A DNA stretch of 49,366 nucleotides, taken from contig JAWLDB010000005.1 in NCBI GenBank assembly GCA_041686915.1, positions 1 through 49,366 of the forward strand. The letters run 5' to 3'. This DNA is from JAWLDB01 sp041686915. GTDB lineage: Bacteria > Bacillota > UBA994 > UBA5500. A program made the position numbers and the translations under genes. A model generated the notes under the pieces. The model saw only the letters and a program-made list of their open reading frames with translations. It was not told the origin of the DNA and ran no database searches. Below are positions 32,548 to 41,410 of this stretch, in pieces; position 1 is the stretch's first letter; each line of letters begins with the position of its first letter.

Positions 32548-33231
32548 ATGGGTAAGGTGCTGGTAGTTGACGACGAGCCAAGCTTGGTCAAAGGCATTAC
32601 GCTTACCCTCGAGCAGGCAGGTTACTCGGTCGAGCCGGTCTATACTGGCGATGAAGTGTTACCCAGGCTGGCCAAGGGCAACATTGACATCATTTTGCTT
32701 GATGTAATGCTGCCGGGTAAGGATGGGATCACTGTTTGCCGCGATTTGCGCGCTGCTGGATACAACTTGCCGGTAATCATGCTTTCCGCCAGGGGTGACG
32801 CCGTTGACCGTATCTTAGGTTTGGAGATTGGAGCAGACGACTATATCGTCAAGCCATTTCATGGTCGAGAACTGCTGGCCAGGATAAAAGCTGTGCTACG
32901 CAGGGGAGCAGCAAGCCCGGATCAGCCGATCATGCGCTTCCCGGACCTGAGCATAGATCTCAACCGCCGCCTGGTCTGGAAGGGAGAGCGGTCAATTGAG
33001 CTGACGGCCAAGGAGTTTGAACTGCTTGTCTATCTCGCTAGCCAGCCTGGCCGGGTTTTTTCGCGCGAGCAGCTGCTGCAAAATGTATGGGGTTATGACT
33101 ATATGGGTGACAGCCGAACGGTTGATGTACATGTGCACCATCTTAGAGACAAGCTCGAACCCGAGTCCAGTAGACCAGTTTACATACTGACAGCTCGCGG
33201 GCATGGATATTACTGGCGAGAGGACCGCTAG
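32548..33231 (+). CDS. OmpR/PhoB-family response regulator
   Basis: 227 residues, ATG start, SD GGGAGG inside the end of the Nudix gene. Receiver domain: VDDEPS acidic pair, LLDVMLPGKDG phosphoacceptor, MLSARGD and IVKPFHGREL. A winged-helix output domain follows: LTAKEFELLVYLASQPGRVF, YDYMGDSRTVDVHVHHLRDKL, GHGYYW. It pairs with the histidine kinase that begins 2 nt later. Target genes unknown; the operon partners (M24 peptidase, MurB) hint at the envelope. Confidence 0.94.
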   Translation: MGKVLVVDDEPSLVKGITLTLEQAGYSVEPVYTGDEVLPRLAKGNIDIILLDVMLPGKDGITVCRDLRAAGYNLPVIMLSARGDAVDRILGLEIGADDYIVKPFHGRELLARIKAVLRRGAASPDQPIMRFPDLSIDLNRRLVWKGERSIELTAKEFELLVYLASQPGRVFSREQLLQNVWGYDYMGDSRTVDVHVHHLRDKLEPESSRPVYILTARGHGYYWREDR

Positions 33232-33232
33232 C

Positions 33233-34603
33233 ATGCTGCGCAAGCTGGTCGTTTCATACGGGGTAGTCATCCTAGCAGGATTGTTGGCACTCTCAGTGTT
33301 TATCTACCTGGTTGTATTCTCCCATTTGCTTAACAGGCAAGGGGAAGCTCAGCTGCTGCAGGCACAGGTGATAGCGACGGGTCTCGGAAGAAGTAGCGGC
33401 GCGGCGCAACAGGCAACCTTGCTTGCGCTTTCGGGTCAACTGAATGGCAGGCTCTTGATGCTCGATGGTCACGGATTTGTAGTCTATGACTCGTTTGCAG
33501 ACCATGGCCTGGTCGGTAGGCAGCTGCAGGACGAGGCAACCCTGGCCGCACTCGCGGGAGACGTGCTGGCCACGCACTCTACAGGGGGAGACGACTGGTC
33601 CACGCAAGTGGCTGTGCCGGTGTGGCGCGCCAGACAGGTCGTAGGTGCTGTGGTCTACGTTCAGTCTATCACAGAGGTGTGGACGACCCTTAGACAGTTG
33701 GCTTTAGCTTTGCTAATCGGTAATCTGGGCGTTGTCACCCTGACGGTATTGCTAAGCGGCATCGTCGCTGCCAGGATAACCAAACCACTCAAACTGTTGG
33801 ATAACTCTGTCCGCGCTCTAGCCCAAGGTGAGGCCCATCAACCACTAACAATCAGCGGGCGTGATGAGCTTGCCACGCTAACCAACAATTTCAATGTCAT
33901 GGCAGTTAAGCTGCAGACGTTAGAGCAGCAACGACGACAGTTCCTGGCCGATGCAGCACATGAGTTGCGGACGCCACTTGCCTCTCTGCAGGCGCTGCTC
34001 GAGCCGCTCAGCGAGGCTCAGAGCCTCTCGCCAGATCAGTACAAACCTTATCTCAAGGATGCTCTGCGCGAAGTGGGGCGTTTGCATGGTCTGGTAGAGG
34101 AGCTGCTGGATGTCAGCCGGCTGCAGGGGACCGTTCATCTACAGAAAGCACGGGTAGACGTTAGCGCAACCCTGCACTCTATAGTCAAACTGTTAACACC
34201 GATGGCTCAGGCCAAGTTGGTCAGTCTGCAGCTTATGCCTTTGGCTCAGCCCGCAGTAATCCTGGCTGATGGGGAAAAGCTCAAGCAAGTGTTTGTGAAC
34301 TTGCTGGATAACGCGATCAAATACAGCCCCGAGCAGAGCCACGTGGTAGTTAGCGAATCGCTTACGGAGAAGGAGTACGTCGTTGAGTTTGCTGACGATG
34401 GCCCAGGAATTGAGCCTGCCGACCTTCCCCACCTATTCGAGCGGTTTTACAGGGGGGACAAGGCAAGGCATAGGGACACAGGGGGGAGTGGCTTAGGTTT
34501 GGCAATCGCTTCCCGGATAATCGACTTGCATCACGGCCGGATAGAGGTAGATAGCCAGTCAGGCCACGGGAGCCGCTTCACTGTTATTATTCCAGTGGCT
34601 TAA
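33233..34603 (+). CDS. Sensor histidine kinase
   Basis: 456 residues from ATG 33233, which has GAGAGGA upstream; the open frame also overlaps the regulator gene by 10 codons. Two membrane spans (~7-30 and ~160-182) flank an extracytoplasmic sensor of about 130 residues. Next are a HAMP domain, HisKA (DAAHELRTPLASLQ), and HATPase with NLLDNAIKYS, DDGPGIE and GSGLGLAIA. A typical PhoR/ResE-type kinase. The signal is unknown. Confidence 0.94.
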   Translation: MLRKLVVSYGVVILAGLLALSVFIYLVVFSHLLNRQGEAQLLQAQVIATGLGRSSGAAQQATLLALSGQLNGRLLMLDGHGFVVYDSFADHGLVGRQLQDEATLAALAGDVLATHSTGGDDWSTQVAVPVWRARQVVGAVVYVQSITEVWTTLRQLALALLIGNLGVVTLTVLLSGIVAARITKPLKLLDNSVRALAQGEAHQPLTISGRDELATLTNNFNVMAVKLQTLEQQRRQFLADAAHELRTPLASLQALLEPLSEAQSLSPDQYKPYLKDALREVGRLHGLVEELLDVSRLQGTVHLQKARVDVSATLHSIVKLLTPMAQAKLVSLQLMPLAQPAVILADGEKLKQVFVNLLDNAIKYSPEQSHVVVSESLTEKEYVVEFADDGPGIEPADLPHLFERFYRGDKARHRDTGGSGLGLAIASRIIDLHHGRIEVDSQSGHGSRFTVIIPVA

Positions 34604-34627
34604 TACTAAACCAGGAGGAGGGGAAAC

Positions 34628-35725
34628 ATGCTTAACAAGCAAAGAATTGCTCAGTTGCAGGAACTGGGCCAAAAAAACTCCATCGACGCCTTTATCATCG
34701 TTCCCAGCGCCAACTTGTTCTACCTGACCGGTTTTACAATGGGGATGAGCGAAAGGCCCGCCTTCATGATCGTGCCTAATGAAGGGGACGTGACCTTCTT
34801 CTGCCCATCCTTTGAGGCAGACCGAATGACCCGCGGTACCGGCATCAGCCAGCTGATTACCTATACGGACGAACAGGGTCCGGCCGCTGCTATGCAGAAA
34901 GCCCTGGCTGGCAAAGGACTGGGCAAACGGGTTGCCTTTGAGTATCGGGCCTGCCGCATGTTGGAGTTTGACCTGGTCTTTCAGGCTGCCGGCGGATTTG
35001 AACACGTAGATGCCAGGCCCCTGTTGGCAGAGCTGCGCATGGCCAAAGATGCACATGAGCAGGCGTGTATGCAACGAGCCGCAGATGCCGTCAATGTAAT
35101 GCTCGACGGCATAAAAGCCGCGATTAAACCGGGTGTGAGCGAGGTAGAGCTGCAAGCAGCAGCTGTGGCTGCTCTGGAGAGGGAGTATCCAGATGCCAAA
35201 CCGGCATTCATCACCGTTGTGTCGGGTGAAAAGACTGCTCTCCCCCATGCAAGCAGTACCGATAAACAGGTACAGCCTGGCGACCTGGTGATGGCAGACT
35301 TGGGGGCCATGGTTGAAGGCTACGTCTCGGACATTACCCGTACATTCGCTACCGAGCCCCTCGATAAGGAGCTTGAAACAGCATATGACCTGGTGCTTGA
35401 GGCTAATCGCGCCGCCAAGGATGCAATTCGACCGGGTATCACCGCGGAAGAGGTTGACCGCGTAGCGCGTAAAGTGATCACCGACGGTGGTTTTGGACCG
35501 TACTTTACTCATCGTACCGGCCATGGATTAGGCCTGGAAGTGCATGAAGAACCATACATTGTAGAAGGCAATGGGCTGACTCTAAAGCTAGGTCATACGT
35601 TCACTGTTGAACCCGGCATCTATCTGCCTGGAAAGGGTGGCGTACGTGTGGAAGACGATGTGATTGTCACTGAACATGGATGTCATTCGCTGACTTCTTA
35701 CGCGCGGGACTTGCGGATTAGGTAG
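34628..35725 (+). CDS. Xaa-Pro peptidase, M24 family
   Basis: 365 residues, ATG start with CCAGGAGGAGG. A creatinase-like N-terminal domain (~1-130) precedes the pita-bread peptidase domain. Metal ligands are visible: D in VMADLGAM and SDITRTFA, H in HRTGHGLGL, E in VEPGIY and E in VRVEDDV. It should release N-terminal residues ahead of proline. Probably in the same transcript as the two-component genes and murB. Confidence 0.92.
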   Translation: MLNKQRIAQLQELGQKNSIDAFIIVPSANLFYLTGFTMGMSERPAFMIVPNEGDVTFFCPSFEADRMTRGTGISQLITYTDEQGPAAAMQKALAGKGLGKRVAFEYRACRMLEFDLVFQAAGGFEHVDARPLLAELRMAKDAHEQACMQRAADAVNVMLDGIKAAIKPGVSEVELQAAAVAALEREYPDAKPAFITVVSGEKTALPHASSTDKQVQPGDLVMADLGAMVEGYVSDITRTFATEPLDKELETAYDLVLEANRAAKDAIRPGITAEEVDRVARKVITDGGFGPYFTHRTGHGLGLEVHEEPYIVEGNGLTLKLGHTFTVEPGIYLPGKGGVRVEDDVIVTEHGCHSLTSYARDLRIR

Positions 35726-35750
35726 CCTGGCTAATAAAGGAGGCGTGCAA

Positions 35751-36659
35751 TTGAACGAACAGCAACTGCAAAGCCTGAAAGCAGAGTTTCCGGGGATGGT
35801 ACTGCTTAATGAGCCGATGTCGAAGCACACGTCCTTTCGCATTGGAGGGCCGGCAGACGCTCTAGCTATTCCAGGTAGTGAAGTAGAGCTGATTGCTCTG
35901 TTGAAATATTGCCACGACCAATCTCTACCAGTCCTCATCATCGGCAACGGTACGAACCTCTTAGTGCGGGACAAAGGTGTGCGCGCGGTGGTTATCAAGA
36001 TGGCCTCCGCTATGAGCACAGTGCGTTTGCTGGATCAAGGGATTGAGGCCGAAGCAGGCATCTCATTGGCTGCGCTCGCACAGACAGCATTGGAAGCCGG
36101 ATTAGGCGGACTGGAGTTTGCGGCAGGTATCCCGGGTAGCCTGGGTGGCGCTGTTGTAATGAACGCCGGTGCCTACGGCGGCGAGATGAAGGACGTTGTA
36201 GAGCGTGTCTGGGCGGTGGGCTACCAGGGCGACAGACATGAGTTCAGTGCTCCGGAAATGGAGTTTGGATACAGGCGCTCCCGGTTACAGGGCCAGCAGC
36301 TGATTATTACCAAGGTGCAAATGCGTCTGCAGCCGCGTGAGCCTGATGAAATCCGCAGTGAAATCGCCGAGTTGGCAGCACGCCGGCGTGCCAGTCAGCC
36401 GCTTAACATGCCTAGTGCAGGCAGTGTGTTCAAGCGTCCTCCAGGACGATACGTTGGACCAATGATTCAGGAAGTTGGGCTGCAGGGCAAGCGTATTGGC
36501 GGTGCAGAAGTCAGCACTAAACATGCGGGCTTCATAGTGAACGTGGGCGGGGCAAATGCCAGCGACGTGTTGGCTCTGATCCAACTGATTCAAGAGACCA
36601 TTCAGCAGCAGTTTGGTGTTCAGCTTGAGCCGGAGGTTCGCGTGATCGGCGAAGAATAG
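35751..36659 (+). CDS. murB: UDP-N-acetylenolpyruvoylglucosamine reductase
   Basis: 302 residues from TTG 35751, with AAAGGAGG 7 nt upstream; GTG 35745 is too close to the SD. FAD-binding segments NGTNLLVRDKGV and GIPGSLGGAVVMNAGAYGGE are typical, with the catalytic serine in MPSAGSVFKRP and a C-terminal glutamate in PEVRVIGEE. It reduces the enolpyruvyl group to the lactyl ether of UDP-MurNAc. It ends at a bidirectional terminator. Confidence 0.96.
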   Translation: MNEQQLQSLKAEFPGMVLLNEPMSKHTSFRIGGPADALAIPGSEVELIALLKYCHDQSLPVLIIGNGTNLLVRDKGVRAVVIKMASAMSTVRLLDQGIEAEAGISLAALAQTALEAGLGGLEFAAGIPGSLGGAVVMNAGAYGGEMKDVVERVWAVGYQGDRHEFSAPEMEFGYRRSRLQGQQLIITKVQMRLQPREPDEIRSEIAELAARRRASQPLNMPSAGSVFKRPPGRYVGPMIQEVGLQGKRIGGAEVSTKHAGFIVNVGGANASDVLALIQLIQETIQQQFGVQLEPEVRVIGEE

Positions 36660-36691
36660 GCGTTTAGGCAAAGCAAAAAATACAATAATCG

Positions 36692-36715
36692 AGCCCGGCC
36701 ATTAGTGGCCGGGCT
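36692..36715. terminator. Bidirectional terminator between murB and MerR-GNAT gene
   Basis: AGCCCGGCC and GGCCGGGCT form a 9-bp stem with a 6-nt loop. Leftward transcripts then reach a T-rich run (complement of 36676-36681); rightward ones reach TTT. The stop of the leftward gene lies at the loop. Confidence 0.85.
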
Positions 36716-38078
36716 TTGCCGTCGCAATTTCATATATCTGCTGCTCGTACCTTGCCTGTACACCGAACTTATCAAGCCATTCACCCTGTAGCTTATCCGG
36801 AATGAAGCAAGTTACGGCCTGCATACCTTTCAAGCGGGCAGTGTCGAGCGACTTGGACAACACCCCGGTTAGCTCATCCTCTGTTGCAGTATCGCTGTAG
36901 GCAAGCAGTAGCTGTCGGTCCAGGGTGTTAAGCCAACTGATTGCTGCTGCAACTCCATCGGGGGTTATCGCTACCCAGCCAGGCATGGTGGCATCGGCGA
37001 TAGCTTGAGCCGCGGCTGTCTCCTGCTGTGGTTCAGGTCTTAGCAGCTCATGCAGATAGCGCCTGCCAGGGTCACCACTTAGTGGGACAATTCTACTGGT
37101 GCTTGTCGGCAGCGTAGCAGTGCGCAAAGAGTAGTCAAATCCATGCATTTTTACCTTGGTGCCGAAGCGTTCGATGGTTAGTTCGTTTAAATCAAGCTCT
37201 TCGAGCTTCCCGCCTGGCACAGGCAATAGCAGCTGTTTGATACCTAGTCCCAAGGCATAGCTGGTAACCCTGGTTAGCAGCTTGTCACCGATACTGAGGT
37301 GACGGAACTCTGGATGCACTATCGGTCCGAATATCTCTGCCTTCCCCAACAGCCTAAGGTTCCATGGACGATGTAGACCTACACATGCGACAGGCTTCCC
37401 TTCGTACTTGGCCATGAGAAAGTCCTGGGGTGCCCAGTTGCTTCGCCCATGTAACCATGTGCGCACCTGCGGCAAGCTGGTCGCATGCCATCCTTCACGC
37501 TGGTAGGCAGCCGCGCTAAGCAACTCGGCAAGGCCGGCCAGATCCCAGAAGAAGATGTTAGCTATTTCCAGCTTCTCTTCAGCAATGAAGAAGTACCTTG
37601 AGAAGTTCTGCCCGGTTCGCGTAGTAGCCGTCAGCCTGATATCGCGCAGTTCAGAAGCTATCGGTTCCAGATTGCTTGTCAGCAGCATGTTGGCTACCTG
37701 TTCACGCAAAGTATCGCCCATCAGTGGCGATAACTCGTAAAGCATTGGCAGCATACCGCCCTGGCAAATATTCCTCAACCAGTGCTCAAGCTTTTCCTGG
37801 TGCGCCTCATCAGGGCAGTCACTTAGGATGTGAGTGAAAACCCCCTCTATCTGTTGCAAGGACAAACCGCGTTTCTGCAGCGCAAAGATAATCTCGAGCT
37901 TGAGTAACCCGGTAGCAGGGTAATGGCCTTTAGCTCTACCAGACTTGTCCTTCAGCATTGTGGCTGAAGGTAGCAGGCCAAGGGAAGCATAATAGCGCAG
38001 GGTCCGATAGCTGATGGGGCAATTGCGTTGCTCCGCTTCTGCCAGGAACTCGTCGATTGTGAGGTATCTGTCAGCCAT
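36702..38078 (-). CDS. MerR-type regulator fused to GNAT-like domains
   Basis: 458 residues, ATG start with GGGAGGAT upstream on the minus strand. Residues ~1-75 are a MerR helix-turn-helix (PISYRTLRYYASLGLLPSAT; KLEIIFALQKRGLSLQQIE). A helical linker follows to ~190. A GNAT-like acetyltransferase module is at ~195-310 (GKPVACVGLHRPW; IVHPEFRHLSIGDKLL, the motif A pattern). The last ~110 residues (GWVAITPDGVAAAISWLN) look like a second, decayed GNAT. The effector and substrate are unknown. It may couple regulation to acetylation, or use the GNAT fold only to bind a ligand. Confidence 0.78.
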   Translation of the reverse strand: MADRYLTIDEFLAEAEQRNCPISYRTLRYYASLGLLPSATMLKDKSGRAKGHYPATGLLKLEIIFALQKRGLSLQQIEGVFTHILSDCPDEAHQEKLEHWLRNICQGGMLPMLYELSPLMGDTLREQVANMLLTSNLEPIASELRDIRLTATTRTGQNFSRYFFIAEEKLEIANIFFWDLAGLAELLSAAAYQREGWHATSLPQVRTWLHGRSNWAPQDFLMAKYEGKPVACVGLHRPWNLRLLGKAEIFGPIVHPEFRHLSIGDKLLTRVTSYALGLGIKQLLLPVPGGKLEELDLNELTIERFGTKVKMHGFDYSLRTATLPTSTSRIVPLSGDPGRRYLHELLRPEPQQETAAAQAIADATMPGWVAITPDGVAAAISWLNTLDRQLLLAYSDTATEDELTGVLSKSLDTARLKGMQAVTCFIPDKLQGEWLDKFGVQARYEQQIYEIATAKPGH

Positions 38079-38122
38079 GTGTATCCTCCCATCAGCTAGT
38101 CTTGTTTGATTACTGCAATAAT

Positions 38123-38151
38123 GTTATAGACGAATTCTGCTTGTTAGGTAA
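38123..38151 (-). promoter_or_regulatory. Promoter of the MerR-GNAT gene
   Basis: On the minus strand TTACCT (38151-38146), 17-nt spacer, TATAAC (38128-38123), about 45 bp ahead of the start codon. Confidence 0.6.
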
Positions 38152-38269
38152 GAAACCCTCTAGATTCGCAGGAAACTCGGCTGTGGCCAAGAATATCTTA
38201 ACATTGTACCGCGTTTATGTTTATCAACATTGTCGTCTTGAATGTATTTAAAGGGAGGAATCTAGTGAT

Positions 38270-38689
38270 ATGAAGGAGACAGAACTGGCTCGTAAGTTTT
38301 TCCAGGAAGGCTATAGCTGCGCTGAGGCGGCCTGGCTGGCCCTCGCCAACGATCTGCCCGCCAATGAAAAGAACCTTGGCTTAAAACTCTCTGGGGGTTT
38401 CGGTGGGGGAGTTAGTACCCAAGGTTTGTGCGGGGCTTTAGCAGGCGCAGTGCTTGGCCTTGGTCTGTACCTCGGACGCGAAATGGATGGCCCCAGGCCC
38501 GATGCATTAAGAGCTGCAACCAAGGAATTAGTTGAGAGCTTCAACGCCAAATTCAAGTCGTCCGACTGCAGGGATATCAAGCCGGAAGGTCCGGATTACC
38601 GGGTCAAGTGCGAAGAGTATGTTGTCTTCTGCGTCGAAGAGGCTCTGCGCATACTGGATGAGGCGCTGGCCGTCGACGACTGTGGCTGA
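38270..38689 (+). CDS. C_GCAxxG_C_C family protein
   Basis: 139 residues, ATG start with AAAGGGAGG. The family motif reads SCAEAAW near the start, then GGFGGGVSTQGLCGALAGAVLGLGLYLGR (the GCAxxG position is LCGALAG), with later cysteines in SSDCRDI, KCEEYV and FCVEEA. Such small proteins are thought to be redox or metal related, sometimes with a Tat or cluster role, but without a settled function. It is divergent from the MerR-GNAT gene and may be its target. Confidence 0.82.
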   Translation: MKETELARKFFQEGYSCAEAAWLALANDLPANEKNLGLKLSGGFGGGVSTQGLCGALAGAVLGLGLYLGREMDGPRPDALRAATKELVESFNAKFKSSDCRDIKPEGPDYRVKCEEYVVFCVEEALRILDEALAVDDCG

Positions 38690-38702
38690 CAGTAGAAAAC
38701 AG

Positions 38703-38721
38703 GCTTCCGCGGAGCGGAAGC
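38703..38721 (+). terminator. Hairpin after the C_GCAxxG_C_C gene
   Basis: GCTTCCGC and GCGGAAGC with a 3-nt loop; no T run follows, so it may only stabilise the mRNA or slow polymerase. Confidence 0.45.
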
Positions 38722-38773
38722 ATAAACATGCCTAATCGCCATCAGACTAATCCTGAAAGGGAGGTCATGCAGA

Positions 38774-38998
38774 ATGGCGGACAAAAAGGGCGATAAGATC
38801 AACGAGAAGTTGCTCTGGCCGGATAACCATTACGGCCTGAACAACCGGGCCATGATGGCTAAGAACCGCGGTGAATTGCATCTTGGTGAAGATGGCCCAG
38901 AGGATCATGCCGAGTACATCCGCGAGGATGCTCCTATTGCCGAGATGAAAGGTCAACAAGCCACGAAGAACCCGACCAAAGGTAACAGTAAAGGCTAG
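38774..38998 (+). CDS. Small hydrophilic hypothetical protein (74 aa)
   Basis: 74 residues, ATG start with AGGGAGG about 10 nt upstream. Highly charged, rich in Lys, Asp, Glu and Asn, with NHYGLNNRAMMAKNRGELHLG and EDHAEYIREDAP; the end is KNPTKGNSKG. No cysteine, membrane segment or signal. Composition recalls small spore-coat or spore-core proteins, but I do not recognise it and make no assignment. A strong terminator follows. Confidence 0.6.
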   Translation: MADKKGDKINEKLLWPDNHYGLNNRAMMAKNRGELHLGEDGPEDHAEYIREDAPIAEMKGQQATKNPTKGNSKG

Positions 38999-39034
38999 CT
39001 AATCGCCTCGTGTCAAGACCAACCGGACATGTAG

Positions 39035-39058
39035 AAAGCGCCCCACGGGGCGCTTTTT
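39035..39058. terminator. Terminator between the 74-aa gene and tRNA-Pro
   Basis: AAAGCGCCCC and GGGGCGCTTT form a 10-bp stem with a 2-nt gap, followed by TT rightward. The palindrome can also end the leftward tRNA transcript. Confidence 0.88.
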
Positions 39059-39120
39059 CATGCAAATAGTCACACCAGACACAACAAAAAAGATGGCCGA
39101 AGCCATCTTCATGTACAATA

Positions 39121-39197
39121 TGGTCGGGGCGAAAGGATTTGAACCTTCGACCTCACGGTCCCGAACCGTGCGCTCTACCAAGCTGAGCCACGCCCCG
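39121..39197 (-). tRNA. tRNA-Pro, anticodon CGG
   Basis: 77 nt on the minus strand including the encoded CCA. Acceptor CGGGGCG pairs with CGCCCCG. D arm GCTC...GAGC, anticodon stem CACGG/CCGTG around loop TTCGGGA (anticodon CGG), variable AGGTC, and T arm GAAGG-TTCAAAT-CCTTT (last pair G-T). All arms fold. Confidence 0.96.
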
Positions 39198-39214
39198 TCG
39201 TTGCCTGCTTGAGT

Positions 39215-39244
39215 ATTATAGCATATTGATTTTCCCCTTGGCAA
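39215..39244 (-). promoter_or_regulatory. Promoter of tRNA-Pro
   Basis: Minus strand TTGCCA (39244-39239), 18-nt spacer, perfect TATAAT (39220-39215), 18 bp ahead of the tRNA. Confidence 0.82.
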
Positions 39245-39361
39245 TTGTTAGTTTGTGCTACCTGCCAGGCGCTGACTAGTTGCGCCACTTAGCGGAACCA
39301 TACTATTATGATGAGTAATCAGCTTAAGATTACCAAAAGCAGCTACAAGGTGGGATGCATT

Positions 39362-40333
39362 TTGCATATAGGCAACGTAGAACTTAGCGCTCCGGTTATC
39401 GCGGCCCCGATGGCCGGGTTTACGGATCAAGCGTTCAGGCAGATCAGCAAACAATTTGGTTGTCCGTTGGTGTGTACAGAAATGGTTAGCGACCTGGGTC
39501 TGGTCTATGACCAGGCAAAGACCAAGCGGATGCTTTCTATTGCTGAGGTTGAAAGACCTGTCAGTCTGCAGATTTTTGGCAGCGATCCTGAAGCAATGGG
39601 CAGAGCTGCTCGCCTGGCTTGGGAAATAAGTCACCCCGACATCATAGACATAAACATGGGATGCCCGACGCCCAAAATCGTCAAAAACGGTGAGGGCAGT
39701 GCCTTGATGCTCAATCTGCCACTGGCAGAGCAGGTGATTAAGGCCGTAGTAGCATCAGTACCTGTTCCAGTCACCGTTAAGATGCGCAAAGGATGGGATG
39801 AGGAGCATGTCGCCGCTGTAGAGCTGGCTTTGATTGCTGAGCAGGCAGGCGTAGCCGCCGTGGCCGTACACGGGAGAACCAGAGAACAATTCTATAGCGG
39901 GAAAGCCGATTGGTCGATCATCCGGCAAGTCAAAGAGGCCGTATCCATTCCTGTCATCGGAAATGGGGATATAGTGCGACCGGAGGACGCAGTGGTCATG
40001 ATGGAGCAGACGGGTTGCGACGCTGTAATGATAGGGCGTGCAGCGCTCGGCCATCCATGGCTGTTTAAGCAGGTTGCTGAAGTGCTAACCACTGGGCAAT
40101 ACAGCGATGACCCTGCTCCAGAGGTCAGGCTGCAGGCGGCTTTGGAACATCTGCGGTTGGCCGTGCAACTGAAAGGAGAGTCCACAGCCATCAGGGAGAT
40201 GCGCAAGCATTTGGCCAGTTACGTCAAAGGCATGCCCCAGGCATCCAAGGCCCGGGAGGTTATTAACTCAACTAATGAGGTTAATGACTTGGTTGTTATT
40301 CTTACGCGGGTGTTTCAAGAGTTAGGTGATTAA
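39362..40333 (+). CDS. dusB: tRNA-dihydrouridine synthase
   Basis: 323 residues from TTG 39362, with AAGGTGGG 7 nt before, giving MHIGNVELSAPVIAAPMAGF, the usual Dus start; ATG 39308 in the same frame has no SD. FMN TIM barrel: APMAGFTDQAFR, QIFGSDPEAM, DINMGCPTPKIVKNGEGSAL (the active-site cysteine), VAVHGRTREQFYSG and GNGDI. It reduces uridines in the tRNA D-loop. It lies next to a divergent tRNA gene, possibly by chance. Confidence 0.93.
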   Translation: MHIGNVELSAPVIAAPMAGFTDQAFRQISKQFGCPLVCTEMVSDLGLVYDQAKTKRMLSIAEVERPVSLQIFGSDPEAMGRAARLAWEISHPDIIDINMGCPTPKIVKNGEGSALMLNLPLAEQVIKAVVASVPVPVTVKMRKGWDEEHVAAVELALIAEQAGVAAVAVHGRTREQFYSGKADWSIIRQVKEAVSIPVIGNGDIVRPEDAVVMMEQTGCDAVMIGRAALGHPWLFKQVAEVLTTGQYSDDPAPEVRLQAALEHLRLAVQLKGESTAIREMRKHLASYVKGMPQASKAREVINSTNEVNDLVVILTRVFQELGD

Positions 40334-40372
40334 CCAATTAGCGTAATCTGAAGTTACTCTCTGGGGAAGGGG

Positions 40373-41350
40373 ATGAGAGAGCTGGAACAAGGTTTGCTTG
40401 CATTACCTATCTTTAATGGCATTCTGCCACGCCCTGGCGGTACTGTAACAGGAGTTTTTCTTGCCCCTTGGCTGTTGCCGGCAGTAACCAAGGCAGGACG
40501 AGGGGCTGATCTGTTTCTGGCGCCAGTCGACCCGGATGGATTACTTTATCCGGTTGGCATAGTGGCCAAAGTGGGAGAGTTTTGGTCGCAGAATGTTTAT
40601 ATCATGGGAGCAGAACAACCCATAGCCAGTGGCGTATTCTTAAGCTTGTACGGTCGCGAACAAGCAAAGGTCCGCACCTATACAACCAGTGGGAGGAGTC
40701 TGTTGGCGCTTGGCGTACAATCAATGCCTGTTAGGGGGTTGCGGCCGGAGTATCCGTGCATATCCGGTGCTGGCTGGGTGCCGCAAGGAGGCCATACTGA
40801 AACCCGGGGTGAAGGTGATATAACGGTCTGCATCGAGGGCATTGACGCTGTAAATGGGGATCGCCTATCGCTGACTGGCCAGTTGGGTGGCCTTGTGTCA
40901 TACCAACAGGCGCATACAATTGAGCATGCTATTATCCGGTCGCTGCAATCCTATGCCTTCTGTTCGCCCAAGACCTTACGAGAAGCCTTGATTGCCGAAA
41001 GCAGGGAGCTGAAGGCTTCTGTAGAGGCCGGGCTGAAGCTGCAGCGGCCCGAACTATTTGGTGTAACCGCAAGTGGAGCTTGCGGCAATAGGCTAACGCA
41101 TCTCGCCCAGTTTTACTTAACAGACGAGTATTTTAGGGAACTGCAGTCAGGACATCCAGCCTTGGCCTCCCTGGACAAGGCGAGGAAACGTACGCTCTCA
41201 CGTTTAACACAGGACCTTTCCCTCACAACAGACGCAGGTCTGCGGGCGTTGCAGGGTCTAAAAAACGGGATGCAACATGATGATAGCAGGCTGGGAGAAG
41301 AGGCTCTGAAGCGAGTGCTAATGCGCTTCCCGTCATCTCCCTGGGGTTAG
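40373..41350 (+). CDS. Conserved-looking protein of unknown function (325 aa)
   Basis: 325 residues, ATG start after GGGGAAGGGG. The first ~75 residues (ALPIFNGILPRPGGTVTGVF ... LYPVGIVAKVGEF) loosely resemble the Lon N-terminal substrate-binding fold. Further on is YQQAHTIEHAIIRSL; HTIEH at 181-185 is an HxxEH string like that of inverzincin peptidases, and another histidine lies in GGHTE at 139-143. Several cysteines (C129, C153, C197) follow no known spacing. The rest is helical. No family assigned. It stands alone between dusB and the fab operon and ends in a strong terminator. Confidence 0.7.
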   Translation: MRELEQGLLALPIFNGILPRPGGTVTGVFLAPWLLPAVTKAGRGADLFLAPVDPDGLLYPVGIVAKVGEFWSQNVYIMGAEQPIASGVFLSLYGREQAKVRTYTTSGRSLLALGVQSMPVRGLRPEYPCISGAGWVPQGGHTETRGEGDITVCIEGIDAVNGDRLSLTGQLGGLVSYQQAHTIEHAIIRSLQSYAFCSPKTLREALIAESRELKASVEAGLKLQRPELFGVTASGACGNRLTHLAQFYLTDEYFRELQSGHPALASLDKARKRTLSRLTQDLSLTTDAGLRALQGLKNGMQHDDSRLGEEALKRVLMRFPSSPWG

Positions 41351-41360
41351 TCAAGTCGCC

Positions 41361-41389
41361 AAAAGCCGCTACTAGGCGGCTTTTATTTT
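41361..41389 (+). terminator. Terminator after the 325-aa gene
   Basis: AAAAGCCGC (41361-41369) and GCGGCTTTT (41376-41384), 9-bp stem, 6-nt loop, then ATTTT. Confidence 0.88.
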
Positions 41390-41410
41390 GTCTCTTGATG
41401 TCGAGAATGT

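Noticed and set aside
38774..38998. The 74-residue charged protein as a small acid-soluble spore protein
   Set aside because: It lacks the GPR protease site and the known SASP patterns; only composition is similar.
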